A stretch of DNA of 64,000 nucleotides from contig CM038706.1 in assembly GCA_021613375.1 (NCBI GenBank), positions 23,639,366 through 23,703,365 on the forward strand, given 5' to 3'. Every line of letters begins with the position of its first letter. The first letter of the stretch is position 1. The notes beneath the pieces were generated by a model. It saw only the letters and a list, made by a program, of their open reading frames with translations, was not told where the DNA came from and searched no databases. Both the position numbers and the translations under genes were made by a program. This document shows positions 11,719 to 23,730 of the stretch, piece after piece. The DNA comes from Megaleporinus macrocephalus. Lineage: Eukaryota; Chordata; Actinopteri; Characiformes; Anostomidae.

Positions 11719-12408
11719 CAGAGGTGTCAAGTAAAGAAGTACAAATACTTCATTACTTTAGTTAAGTAGAATTTTTTATTTATACTTTACTGGAGTAATT
11801 ATTTTTTAGCTGACTTTTTATTTCTACTCATTACATTTACACTCCATTATCTGTACTTTCTACTCCTTATTTTAAAACTAGCCTCGTTACTCCTGTTTCA
11901 TTTCAGCTTGTTTTCATTCATGTACATTTACATTACAGTAAATGTTATTGATGATATGCCTTTAAAGTTTGATTACAATCATTACAATACTTATAGTCAA
12001 CTAGTCATCATATCTTCTGCTCCATGAAACACATGTTAATGCTCAGTAGTACGTATATGCTTCTTTAATATATTTACATTGTACTAAAATAATTCATTTT
12101 TAAATGGGCATATATGCGGCTGAAACAGGAAGCCTAGCACATCCCAAATGTATCAACATTAACATTTTAATATTACATTATTGTAATATTATAGGCCTCT
12201 ATAGGCTATAGGCCCCTGTGGTGCGACCTAAGCTTTTGTCCTTAATGGCATTTTTGACATTGACATTATTTTTACTTTTATACTTTAAGTAGTTTTGAAA
12301 GCAGTACTTTTATACTTTTACTGTAGTAAAAAGCTTGAGAAGTATTTTTTAACCACAGTATCTATACTTCCACCTGAGTAATGAATGTGAATACTTTTGA
12401 CACCTTTG
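11719..12408 (+). mobile_element. Non-autonomous hAT transposon with intact target duplication
   Basis: The ends are inverted: CAGAGGTGTCAAGT at 11719 and ACTTTTGACACCTTTG at the right. An exact 8-bp target duplication, TTTCTAAC, lies at 11711-11718 and 12409-12416. An 8-bp duplication with CAGRGGTG ends is diagnostic of the hAT superfamily. The 690-bp interior is AT-rich with TACTTTTACT words and has no transposase frame, so mobility would need an enzyme supplied in trans. A truncated relative in the opposite orientation is at 19.1-19.6 kb. Confidence 0.92.
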
Positions 12409-12416
12409 TTTCTAAC

Positions 12417-13237
12417 ATACAGCCGAGTGTAGACTGATTTTATGTGTTTCAGTTTTTAACAACTGCGGGTTTTAAAGGAGCATTAACAGGAACAGCCTTT
12501 ATGGAATCAAAAGTGGTTCTTCGGTGACATCTAATTATAAGCATGTAAACATGGTGGTTTAATGTGAATCCTATCAATGGTGGTGTTGGGAACCAGGAAA
12601 TGCAGATATTAGTGATTCTTCTTTTTAGTACATGTTCTAGTCCGCTATCTCATCCCACAGTATCTGAGATATTCACACCACTCCAACTTCAGAATGTTTA
12701 ATCTGGTTTGATTCATTTTGATCCAAAAGTGTTGCAAAACGTTGTCTCTGGCATGGAGCAGCACATTTGTAACCAGTTCATGTAAGATCTTTCACAGGTT
12801 TAAAACGCTTGAGCTTGTGTACACCTTAACTATTGAATTGGGAAGCAGCTTTGAAACATCGGTGGCAGTTTTATGAATGCACAAAGCACTATGAGGCTTC
12901 CTGTGTGTGTCTCCTTAGTCCACAAACTGCCGCTAAGAACAATAGTGCCTCCTGTAAATAATTCATGGACTGTCCGTCTCACTTTCACCCTCTTAACGGG
13001 CAGTGGAACATCTGTTCGGCCCTGCTGCGCTGCTTCATGCCTCCAGAGGTACAGCATCTGGCTGGGAGGGGGAGGGGGCTGTTCTCCAGGGTGTGAGCAT
13101 CAGGGGGAAGCGCTGTGTGTTTAACTTGTTTATCTACAGATGGTGAGGATCAGGCTCCTAAAAAGGGAAAACAGCAGCTTTGTTTTGGATTCACAATGCC
13201 TTGCACATCTGTCAATCAAGCAAGTCCCATCATAGAC
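12417..13237. other. Mostly unique sequence with a family A fragment
   Basis: A short family A fragment lies at about 12574-12615 (GTGGTGTTGGGAACCAGG). The stretch 12830-13130 has balanced composition and overlapping open frames on both strands, none recognisable as protein. Confidence 0.45.
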
Positions 13238-13431
13238 AGATTCTACCCACTGCTAGGCCCTTCAGCACCAAGCTGGCAGACTTGCTGTTCTTATGTAACA
13301 ACACAAAAGGAGTTGTTGTGAATCTTTAGTGTTGTTTGTTGTGTTATCCTACCAAATCATAACAGTTGTCTTTTCTGATGTTTTGTAGTCACATGAAAAC
13401 GATTCCTTCTTTGATTCATTTGTTCTCTAAC
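13238..13431 (+). repeat. Local duplication B, copy 1 (194 bp)
   Basis: Starts AGATTCTACCCACTGCTAGG and ends TTTGTTCTCTAAC. The same boundaries recur at 14712-14905 with equal length and mostly identical sequence; divergence concentrates around 13268-13290. Homology resumes after the block (GTGCCATCAATG at 13442 versus GTGCCATCATTG at 14962) with about 55 extra bases in copy 2. The two copies bracket the GGTTCTTT tandem array. Confidence 0.85.
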
Positions 13432-13602
13432 TTCATTATCAGTGCCATCAATGTAGATACTTTTCAAACAACAGGGGTTCTTCTTTGGTGTTATGCAAAG
13501 AACACCACACTACTATTCGTAGGAGCATATACCTTAATACATTATTAAAAATAGGTGGTTCTTGGGTTGGACACACAATTATGGGTTGGGTCTTAAATTG
13601 AC

Positions 13603-14700
13603 ACTGCTATAAGATACACACTCAAAATAATGATTTCTAATGGTTCTTTGATTGGACACACAATGCAGGGTAGAACCTTTAATTGTTATTGATCCTCTTT
13701 AAATTCTACATATATCTCACTATTAAACATGGTTCTCAAAATACGTTCATTGAAATGTTCTTAAGGAACCAAAGTGATTTTGGCACTACTATTTTTAGGA
13801 GCATATACCGCAATACATTATTAAAAATAGGTGGTTCTTGGTTCGGACCCACAATTCTGGGTTGGGCCTGAATTTGTTCTAGAACCTTCACTTTATGTGT
13901 AAAGTCTTTAAAAAGGTTCTTCACACTCACCAATCCCATTTACAAACACAATTTTTTAAATAACATCTACCAAAGTTTTTTTTTAACTGGTTCTTCTATG
14001 GATTTGTGCGAGGAACCCTGTTTTGGCACTGCTATAAGATACACACTCAAAATAATGATTTCTAATGGTTCTTTGATTGGACACACAATGCATGGTAGAA
14101 GTTGTGTGGAGCCTTTAATTGTTTTTGATCCTTTACACTATGTGGGGAGTCTTTACACTTTAAATTCTACACGTATCTCACTAATAAACATGGTTCTTTA
14201 AAACGTTCATTGAAATGTTCTTTAAGGAACCAAAGTGGTTCTTCTTTGACATTATGCAAAGAGCCTTAAATTGTTCTAAAACCTTCGCTGTATGTCTAAA
14301 GTCTTTAAAAAGGTTCCTCACACTAACAAATCCCATTTACAAACACAATTAATTAAATAACTATCTACCAAAAGAGTTTTTTGGACACTAAAACTGGTTC
14401 TTTTATGGATTTGTGCAAAGAACCCTGTTTTGGCACTGCTATAAGATACACACTCAAAATAATGATTGCTCTAATGGTTCTTAGTTTGGACACACAGTGT
14501 AGGGTAGAACATGTGTGGAACCTTTAATTGTTATTGATCCTCTTTAAATTCTACACATATCTCACATAAGCATGGTTCTTTAAAAACATTCATTGAAATG
14601 TTCTTTAAGGAACCGAAGTGGTTCTTTTTTGGTGTTATGCAAAGAACTGGTCTTGGTGCTATGATTGTTAGAAGCATATGGCCCAATACATTAATAAATA
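13603..14700 (+). repeat. Tandem array of about 410-425 bp, three copies, GGTTCTTT type
   Basis: The word ACTGCTATAAGATACACACT occurs at 13603, 14028 and 14435 (spacings 425 and 407). Each is followed by the same order of words: AATAATGATT, TGGTTCTT, GGACACACA, GGTAGAAC, TTTAAATTCTACA, GAAATGTTCTT, AAGGAACC. Each unit carries several GGTTCTTT/AAAGAACC inverted words. This is a locally amplified copy of a common fish interspersed repeat; the last unit is partial. Confidence 0.85.
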
Positions 14701-14711
14701 TAATAGTAGAG

Positions 14712-14905
14712 AGATTCTACCCATTGCTAGACCCTTCAGCACCCAGCAGCCATATATGCTGTTCTTACATAACAGCACAAAAGGAGTTGTTGTGAATATT
14801 TGGTGTTGTTTGTTGTGTTATCCTACCAAATCACGACAGTTGTCTTTCCTGATGTTTTGTAGTCACATGAAAACCATTCGTTCTTTGATTCATTTGTTCT
14901 CTAAC
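14712..14905 (+). repeat. Local duplication B, copy 2 (194 bp)
   Basis: Partner of 13238-13431, offset 1474 bp. Together with the array between them it looks like the product of unequal exchange rather than two insertions, because the duplicated block itself lacks transposon ends. Confidence 0.85.
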
Positions 14906-15680
14906 GGTCTGTGAAGCGTTCTGAAGGGCGGATAAAGACATTTGTGCATGCATGGTCTGTGCCATCATTGCAGCTACTTTTCAAAGCTCTCATTAAATGT
15001 GCTTGTTAAAAGCCAAACATCCAGCAGAATTCATCAGCAGAAGAGAAACGCAGTGTGAGGAGAAAACCAGACCATCGGGAGACCATCTCACTGTTGTTCA
15101 TCAATGAGTCAGACGGACAGGACAGGACAGCGGGCTACTGTCCACTTGCTGGCCTCGTCTCAAGCCTCGCTGGAGCAGCTTGCGCTCGTGTTATCATCCC
15201 TCCTCGTTCCCTGCTCTTAAATCTCTCGTTCTGTCCCAGAGACATGGCCGGAGCTCGCACGCCCCACCCCGCTCGTTCCCCCGGCTCCTCTGCGGCCTGC
15301 GGCGAGATGTTTTCATGGGCTAGGTGCAGCACAGATGCGGCGGCAGCCCTCGCATTGCTGGAGGAAGAGATGGCTGACTACCTTTTGGCTTGGAGGCACC
15401 ATTAACCAATTTGCCTTCCAGATGTCCATCAGTGAGCAGTGGCCAGCTTCGTGCCAATCAGAGCCGTCCAGACTCTATACATCTGGCCAAGCCTTCTCCC
15501 ACACACAATCTGCTATTTTTTTGTTTTGTTGCTGCTGTTCCCGAAGACATTATCGAGCTGCAAATTTCAGGCCAGAGAAAACATTTCGTTCAGCGCAGCA
15601 TACAAGACGAAATAACACATTCCGAATAAACAGTTACACGTTTAATGCAATCAGATACGCTCCTAAATATAGATCCCTAA
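14906..15680. other. Unique GC-balanced block, no gene identified
   Basis: Frames of 116 and 143 codons overlap here on the plus strand, but they are not protein-like. They are not bounded by convincing splice sites, and the second runs on into the repeat at 15.69 kb. The block at 15050-15400 is GC-rich and could be a conserved or regulatory element. Confidence 0.45.
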
Positions 15681-15689
15681 GCAATGCCA

Positions 15690-16910
15690 CAGAGAACCAC
15701 TTCGGGTTCCTTAAAGACCCATGTTTAAAGAAGAACATTCCATATCAGTTTATGGGTTTTTCCTAGATCCTTTACATTCTGTGGCAGTCCTACGAAAGGT
15801 TTTTCACTTCTTTGTCTGCTCTGTCCATTGAAATGTTCTTTAAGATACTAATGCTTCTATGGCATTGTTGCAAAGACCCTTTTTTAGTACGGCTTTACTA
15901 ACATAAAATAATGGTTCCTATAATGGTTCCTAAAGGGTTCTTGGTTTGGACACACAATTCTGGGCACATCTAGATCATTTGCGTTACGTGGTTTCCCACT
16001 TTAAAACCATTCTGCACACTCACAGATCCCATTTAGAAACATTCCTTACAGAACCTTCAAATGAAATGTTCTTTAAATAAACCGTAGGTCTATGAGCTCT
16101 TTCTTGGTACTGCTTTAAGACACGTATATTAAGGAACCATGCATCAAAGGTTCTTTAAGTGGTGTTGTGCAAAGAACCCTTTTTGGCTTAAAATAATGAT
16201 TCCTTAATGATTCTAGGTTTGTACACACAATTTAGAGTAGAACCTCGGTGGAATACTAATACTTACCGATTCTTTACATGATATGGAGAGTCTTTACACA
16301 AAAATTCTACACACATCCCACTAATAAATATCTTTCTTTAAAGAACCATTCACTGAAACACTATTATAAAAGAATGGGTTCTAAGTAGTTCTTGGTTCAG
16401 GCACACTCACAGATCCCATTTACAAACACAATTCATTAAATAACCATCTACCAAAAGGTTCTTGAGAGAACCAAATGCTGTTTTCTACTACATTGTGCAA
16501 CATTATTCTTATTCTTATTACTATTCAAATAAATTCCTAAATGGTTCTTTGATTGAGCACACAGTTCTAACATGGGAAAAGCCTTAATTTATAAAAATCT
16601 TTATAAAAACATTCTACACACTCAAAGATTCCATTTACAACATGATTTAATAAAGAACCATCCATTGAAAGGTTCTATAAGGCATTAAAACTGGTCCCTC
16701 TATGGCATTGTGCCAAGAACCCTTTTACATGCTTTAATTTGTGGTTCCTAAATGGTCACATGATTCTGGGTAGAACCAATAATAGTTCTAGATCCTTTAC
16801 ATTATATGAAGGGTCTTAACACTTGACAAAGGTTCTGCACACTTTTACAAACATGGCTCTTTAAAGAACCGTGCATTGAAAGAAAAGGAAAAGTGGTTGT
16901 TCTTTGACAT
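15690..16910. repeat. Degenerate GGTTCTTT repeat cluster
   Basis: Contains at least ten scattered GGTTCTT / AAGAACC words with the same companions as the 13.6-14.7 kb array (GGACACACAATTCTGGG, CCCATTTACAAACAC, ATGGCATTGTGCAAAGAACC). Spacing is irregular and the sequence is more decayed, so this is an older copy cluster of the same family. Confidence 0.8.
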
Positions 16911-17049
16911 CTCTCTTTTATTTGTAACAAGACGAGATGCTTTTAGAAACATCCTGAAGGAAAGATGTCCTGAAGGGAAGCTCAAGTGTTCCAGAGCACA
17001 TACACACCGCTAAAAGAAACAATTACCAAATCACTGTAAAAGAGTGAAA

Positions 17050-17460
17050 TAGAAACCCAGTAATGAACAAAGAAACGCTCCGTTTTCCCCCATAGTCCTC
17101 CTGATTGATGACGCCTGCGCTGACGGCGTGTGTATGTACCACAAGCGCAACCTCTGCCAGTGTGAACATTTGAGGCATCAATTCCCAAGAATGCCTAACC
17201 TGTGCCAGCTGTTGGAGACAAGCTACCTGTGCCAACGGCGGCAGGCGCTGCCCACTGCATCATCTGTTCCAGCGTTTCCATCTGTGGCATTTGTACCAGT
17301 CCTCCTCTCTCTGCATCTGGACGCTCCAAAGAAAGCTTTCCAATAGCGCCGGCCCCGGCGCCGGCTGCCAACTGGGCCAGATGTTCGAGCTGTAAGCCCC
17401 GGGCTAAATCAATGTAGCTCTCCACTCATTATTCCGGCCCTGATGAATTGAAAGTGCCCG
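17050..17460. promoter_or_regulatory. GC-rich unique block, candidate regulatory element
   Basis: This block contrasts sharply with the repeat cluster to its left. It has a palindromic GC core (GCGCCGGCCCCGGCGCCGGC near 17346) and ends in CACTCATTATTCCGGCCCTGATGAATTG-type unique sequence. A 76-codon minus-strand frame (17195-17425) begins MESYIDLARGLQLEHLAQLA. It is not recognised, and overlapping frames on the other strand are equally open, so coding is unproven. It could be an enhancer or an unannotated exon. Confidence 0.3.
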
Positions 17461-18945
17461 TGTTTTTTTGTTTTTTTTTTACTCTCCTCCAGCTCCCTCC
17501 TCGACAAACCATCCATCAGTGAGGGGGACTTGAGGAACTGCAGTGGTGGGGATGTCTAAGGAGGGCCTTGCAGATGTGTCTTTTAAGGCCTTTGGCAGCT
17601 GACAGGGGAGTCTCTTGAAAGCTGCGTTTCTTGCTACACATATTGCTGTGAATTCCGACAAAGGAAGCCTTACAAAGAAGTATTGCTCCTCAAAAGCCTA
17701 ATGCAAGTCACATGCAGTGCTTTCATTGATCATGCAGTCAGTATCCAAGATGCTTGTTTGGCTGTAAGATGAAGAGTCATCATGGCAGGCTATGTCCAGT
17801 GTTATGGCACTGTACACATAACAAAAATGATCAAGTGATCAAGTAACGTAACACTGTTATATTACTGAACTAAATCTGCTGGGCAGCATATGACATATAT
17901 GGCTTGTTATGCCAATGGTATGTAGAGTTTACACTTCCACTTCCCTTACATACTAGCATATTAGAAAGCCTCACAATATACCACACTGATACTATACTGC
18001 TAACATCTCCTGCAGGTTTTTCTAGGTTTCCAGTAAAACATCAACTCTCAAGCAGTTTGAATCCAATTAAGAGACTGTGTGTCAAATATTTCTGGCATTC
18101 TGGACAGATTCATATTTACTGGCCACTAACCTGAGGCGCAGTGCTGTAGTACATTAGCTGGGAAACATAGTCAGAATAACAGAGGGCTACGATTTAAGGT
18201 TGTTTTGCTCTGCTGTCCCCCGGGGAAGTATTTACCATGGCCTGACAACACTGGCCTTGTTGATCCAGATGGTGATCGAATCGGGCAGTCTGCATATCCT
18301 CTCTCAACCTGCTCCCACACAGCAGCGAATATCCACTGCCCAGCCTGTCTCACATCTACTGTCCAGTAAAACCAACGTCTTCTTTCTAGCATATCCACTG
18401 TTTCAATTCCGTGCACCCAGTATCCACTTCCCGATTTGAGATCCTGGTCTAAAGTGCCAATGTGGGGAACAGTTGCGACAGACACGCCGCATCCAGCAGG
18501 AGCTGAGCTGTCTGAAATGCTGACATGAATCACTGAACTTGGCCAACATTTAACTACATAAAAATATTAGACTTAATGATGCAGCGCTATTCGGCTGCCA
18601 GTGCAGAATCTGTTCGTTTCCACGTCTCATGAGTTGAATTCTACTTCAAGACCAAAACAAATGCCTGTATGCCTCTACAGCCTCTTTGGCCTGAATACAG
18701 TCAGTGCCATGGCAACCTGTACAGCTAAAAGGAATCAGACCCTATGTATAGCCTAAAGACGTCCTCAGGTGCTAGCATATTCTTCTCAATATCATGGAGT
18801 CTTTTTCAATATGAGGCTCAGCAAATAAATAGAAATCGTGCACAAAGATTTGCAGACAAAATGTCGTTTGTTCCCTGTAGGAGACAAAACCTGCCATTTG
18901 GCCAATAATTTGATATTTTGCATATGACTATGAGTCTTTAAACAA
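17460..18945. other. Unique intergenic sequence, nothing recognised
   Basis: Balanced composition. A 120-codon minus-strand frame at 18171-18533 overlaps a 79-codon plus-strand frame; neither has a recognisable domain or convincing splice sites. A T-run lies near 17463-17480. Confidence 0.45.
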
Positions 18946-19020
18946 AATCAAATCAAATTTATTTATATGGGTCTTTTAACAACTGATGTCGTCACAAAGC
19001 AGCTTTACAGGAATTTAGTG
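18946..19020 (+). mobile_element. Short dispersed fish repeat fragment
   Basis: Carries AAATCAAATCAAATTTATTT, TATATGG, TTTTAACAACTGATGTCGTC and ACAAAGCAGCTTTACAGG. I recall this word order as a very common short repeat in otophysan fishes. The identification is from memory. Confidence 0.6.
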
Positions 19021-19114
19021 ATAAGAAAAGTTCAATATAGCATACATAAGCATCAGAAGAAAATAAAAAGTCATAGAAATTAAACCATAGAAAACCCCCG
19101 GTGAGCATAATGAC

Positions 19115-19579
19115 TATAATGTTATATTTAAATGCTAATGTTGATAAATTTGGGATGTGCTTGGCTTCCTGTTTCAGCCGCATTTACGCCCATTGAAAAT
19201 GCATGCAGTTTAGTACAATGTAAATATATTAAAGAAGCATATCTGTGTACTACTGAGCATTAACATGTGTTTCATGGAGCGGAAGATATGATGACTAGTT
19301 GTCTATAAGTATTGTAATGGTGCAGTCAAACTTCAAAGGCATGTTATCAATAACCTTTATAGGAATGTAAATGTACATGAATGAAAACAAGCTGAAATGA
19401 AATAGGAGTAACGAGACTAGTTTTAAAATAAGGAGTAGAAAGTACAGATAATGGAGTGTAAATGTAAGGAGTAGGAGTAAAAAGTCAGCTGAAAAATAAT
19501 TACTCCAGTAAAGTATAAATAAAAAATTCTACTTAAGTAAGGTAACAAAGTATTTGTACTTTGTTACTTGACACCTCTG
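19115..19579 (-). mobile_element. Truncated hAT element, relative of the 11.7 kb copy
   Basis: In reverse complement it follows the 11719-12408 element word for word for about 460 bp (GAGGTGTCAAGTAACAAAGT, GACTTTTTACTCC, CATTAACATGTG, GGCTTCCTGTTTCAGCCGCAT). It starts at CACCTCTG on the right (19579). The other end is missing: homology stops near 19115. The target duplication cannot be checked for that reason. Confidence 0.85.
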
Positions 19580-19719
19580 CTAGTTTGAGCCCATGTTCAT
19601 TTCAGAAAGGTCTAGGGTGGCAGGGGAACCTGACGGATCAGTCTTCCATCAGTGTCAGTCAGGACAGGTGGGCAGTCATAAACTCAGAAAAGATAGAGAG
19701 ATAGCAGCAAAAGCAGCAT

Positions 19720-19985
19720 TTTGTGAGAATTGGAATCTTTTGCTCTTGGGGTCCCTCTACAGCTGTAAAGTGTCAACCGAAGACAACATCAGAAGAGGAA
19801 GAACCATGTCGACCTACAAAGTAATATTAATATCACAGAGTAATATTACAGCAGTTTGTTACAGGAGGTTCAAACGTTTAGGGTTATCAGTTGTGAGATT
19901 GGCAAAGACTGTACAAACGGTTTGTCGTGAGATTCATTTATTTCTTTGCATGCTAACCTTCAATTGGACTGAGGTTAAGAGAGGT
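19720..19985 (+). mobile_element. Dispersed repeat (family C), copy 1
   Basis: Shares with 24460-24930 the ordered words TTTGCTCTTGGGGTC, CTCTACAGC, GACATCAGAAGAGGAAGAAC, CAGGAGGTT, GTGAGATT and TTATTTCTTTGCATGCTA. No transposase frame is visible. The 131-codon open frame across it is a chance frame. Confidence 0.6.
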
Positions 19986-21984
19986 TAAGTTGGCGTCTGG
20001 AAAACCTACATTACTCAGTGAGACAGGGAAGACATGCTTATACGCTTACAGTCTACATCAACATCTTTCATAAGTAACACTGGCAGCGTTGAACATTCTG
20101 CTGTTTCTTTGTTTTCCTGTTAGCTGTGAGACCGTCTTGCACTCTTTTGCTCTCACCACTGATTAAACCCAGTCCAAGATTCACTCTTGTCATGTCACTC
20201 AAATAATTACATAACACTGTTTTACAAATGTGCATTATAGCTTCAGCTCGATGCTTCTCGGTTTCATTTTCATTATTGTATCTCACTATTGTATCTCAAA
20301 AAACAAGGTTTCAAAAATGGCAAGTATACAGGAGAGGGCCACAACATACTTCCCTTTTATAGTAAGTCAATGGAACCAGAATGTTTTCCAAGCTGTTTTG
20401 GAGCATTTCCATTGGTCCATTCAATTTGCACACAATGTAAACGGCAGCTGCTGTTCATTAATGATATTTAAATGGTCAAAAATTGAGATACATTCCTTTA
20501 GACAGCGATGATATATGGTACAATAGTTTTGTAGTAGGAACAGTAGGAAGTTGTAGATAATAAGCCTGGAGATCATTAACTAAATGATAGGCCTAGAGAT
20601 TAAAGTGGTTAAATATTTACCACCTGTCAGTGTGGTCTGCCAGAAAAGACCTTCTTTCTACTTTCTTAAAACCAAAAAGTAATTAAGACCATAAGAACAT
20701 TTGGCTATCTCAGTGTGAATAAGTTACTGTATCGTTGCTGCATCAGGATTAACAAAACATGCAGAGCTGTTAGATGTTGCATCTGGAGTTTTTGTCATTA
20801 TCTCGCAACTTGAGGACCAAATAAGCGTCAGTGCAGGTAAAGCAGGCCATCGTGAGGCTGAACAACCAGAATCACAAACACCACAGAAGCACTGGATCAT
20901 CTTCCTAATGCAGGTAGTTTCCATGCCCTAATTGTCTGATGTTTTTGACTTACAAACTCAATTGCCCAAACTATTTGAGGCAAATGGAGTGAAAGTCAGT
21001 TCTATAGTGTGTTAAACTGTTTGGACTAGCAAGGGTGAGAGGTTTACCTGTGGTCCTCTTCGCCTCCACTGTCTTGGTGGCACCAAACCACCAATAATTC
21101 ACAGGTAAGTGATGTCATCTGAGTGTTTGTCCATGTGACCTAATCATCATCACCATAGAGGACACTTATTCATGCACCCAGTACTGAATAGCAATTTAAA
21201 TATATATTTATTTCTGCAGTTATTTATGGTCCTCTGAAATCTAAGAGATATAAATGCTAGAAATCAAACTGAACTGTGTTGTGTAGTCAACAATGCACAG
21301 AACTATAATAAGCGACCACAATCCAGCCAGAGCTACAAAAGTGATCTCGAACATAACCCCACACATATCTGCTTCTGCTCAACATACACTGTATCTCTCT
21401 GTCATGTTATGTCAAATTTTCTTTTAGTTCCAAAAGGTTTGAACCTACCACTAAATATCTATTTAAATTATTGTTTATTGTGTTTTGGAGGAGAAAACAT
21501 GATGTCCAACCACAATGTCATATACAATTGTTTAAATACACTCAGATGTCACAATTCATTGTAAAAGTAAGTTAACACAGCCTTTATGGGTTTCTATTTT
21601 AGTGCATAAGTTCTATGTGTTTACTGGGTTTAATGTAGCTAGAAAAATAATAATAAACACAAAATACGTCATAACTTTATATACATAATAATTAATGCTC
21701 AGGTCTCTCAAAGTTCTTGACCTTGGCCAGACCATATGGGAAACCTGCACCCAGTGCAGTCAAACACAGCTTTGCTTGAATATGCATGTAAGCAGTTCAA
21801 AGCTTTTAGTGCACATGACATGACAGCATTTAAAACAGTCCAAATACATAAAGTCTATAACAACGTTTGTTAAGTAAAGATGCATGACTGTAGCTTATCA
21901 GTGGTCATCAAAAGTGCTCTGAGGATCAAAGGTATCGAGGAGAGTTTCTTGTATTTTAGTATATTTTGTGTTTATCTGCCTTTT
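19986..21984. other. Intergenic sequence with a family A fragment
   Basis: A reverse-oriented family A-like fragment lies at about 20330-20515 (GTAAGTCAATGGAACCAGAA). The rest is AT-rich, unique and without supported genes. Confidence 0.45.
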
Positions 21985-23730
21985 GAAGGAGAGGACATTT
22001 AGAAGGAGAAAACATTTAGAAGGAGAGAACATAATGGAGGAGAGAACATTTAGGAGGAGAGAACATTATGGAGGAGAGAACATTTAGGAGGAGAGAACAT
22101 TATGGAGGAGAGTATATTTAGAAGGAGAGAACATTATGGAGGAGAGAACATTTAGGAGGAGAGAACATTATGGAGGAGAGAACATTTAGAAGGAGAGAAC
22201 ATTTAGGAGGAGAGAACATTTAGAAGGAGAGAACATTATGAAGGAGAGAACATTTAGGAGGATAGAACATTATGGAGGAGAGAACATTTAGAAGGAGAGA
22301 ACATTTAGGAGGAGAGAACATTTAGAAGGAGAGAACATTTAGGAGGAGAGTATATTTAGAAGGAGAGAACATTATGGAGGAGAGAACATTTAGGAGGATA
22401 GAACATTATGGAGGAGAGAACATTTAGAAGGAGAGAACATTTAGGAGGAGAGAACATTTAGGAGGAGAGAACATTATGGAGGAGAGAACATTTAGGAGGA
22501 TAGAACATTATGGAGGAGAGAACATTTAGGAGGAGAGAACATTATGGAGGAGAGAACATTTAGAAGGAGAGAACATTTAGGAGGAGAGAACATTTAGAAG
22601 GAGAGAACATTATGGAGGAGAGTATATTTAGAAGGAGAGAACATTATGGAGGAGAGAACATTTAGGAGGATAGAACATTATGGAGGAGAGTATATTTAGA
22701 AGGAGAGAACATTATGGAGGAGAGAACATTTAGGAGGAGAGAACATTATGGAGGAGAGAACATTTAGAAGGAGAGAACATTTAGGAGGAGAGAACATTTA
22801 GAAGGAGAGAACATTATGGAGGAGAGAACATTTAGGAGGATAGAACATTATGGAGGAGAGAACATTTAGAAGGAGAGAACATTTAGGAGGAGAGAACATT
22901 TAGAAGGAGAGAACATTATGGAGGAGAGTATATTTAGAAGGAGAGAACATTATAGAGGAGAGAACATTTAGGAGGATAGAACATTATGGAGGAGAGAACA
23001 TTTAGAAGGATAGAACATTTAGGAGGAGAGAACATTTAGGAGGATAGAACATTATGGAGGAGAGAACATTTAGAAGGAGAGAACATTTAGGAGGAGAGAA
23101 CATTTAGAAGGAGAGAACATTATGGAGGAGAGAACATTTAGGAGGAGAGAACATTTAGAAGGAGAGAACATTATGGAGGAGAGAACATTTAGGAGGAGAG
23201 AACATTTAGGAGGAGAGAACATTATGGAGGAGAGAACATTTAGGAGGAGAGAACATTATGGAGGAGAGTATATTTAGAAGGAGAGAACATTATAGAGGAG
23301 AGAACATTTAGGAGGATAGAACATTATGGAGGAGAGAACATTTAGAAGGAGAGAACATTTAGGAGGAGAGAACATTTAGAAGGAGAGAACATTATGGAGG
23401 AGAGTATATTTAGAAGGAGAGAACATTATAGAGGAGAGAACATTTAGGAGGATAGAACATTATGGAGGAGAGAACATTTAGAAGGAGAGAACATTATAGA
23501 GGAGAGAACATTTAGGAGGATAGAACATTATGGAGGAGAGAACATTTAGAAGGAGAGAACATTTAGGAGGAGAGAACATTTAGGAGGAGAGAACATTATG
23601 GAGGAGAGAACATTTAGAAGGAGAGAACATTTAGGAGGAGAGAACATTTAGAAGGAGAGAACATTTAGGAGGAGAGAACATTTAGGAGGAGAGAACATTA
23701 TGGAGGAGAGAACATTAATGAGAAGAGAAC
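21985..23730 (+). repeat. Minisatellite of 17-bp units, about 102 copies
   Basis: The unit is GAACATTTAGGAGGAGA. The main variants are ACATTTAGAAGG, ACATTATGGAGG, TATATTTAGAAGG and a GATA-ending form. The seven TATATTT variants start at 22113, 22351, 22623, 22691, 22929, 23269 and 23405; all spacings are exact multiples of 17 and in fact of 34. The plus strand is strongly purine-rich. No reading frame runs through it. It decays at both edges (GGACATTT at the left, AACATTAATGAGAAGAG at the right). Confidence 0.97.

Noticed and set aside
15055..15766. 116- and 143-codon plus-strand frames
   Set aside because: No domain, no splice support, and the second runs into a GGTTCTTT repeat.
18171..18533. 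120-codon minus-strand frame
   Set aside because: Overlaps an equally open plus-strand frame and matches no family I know.
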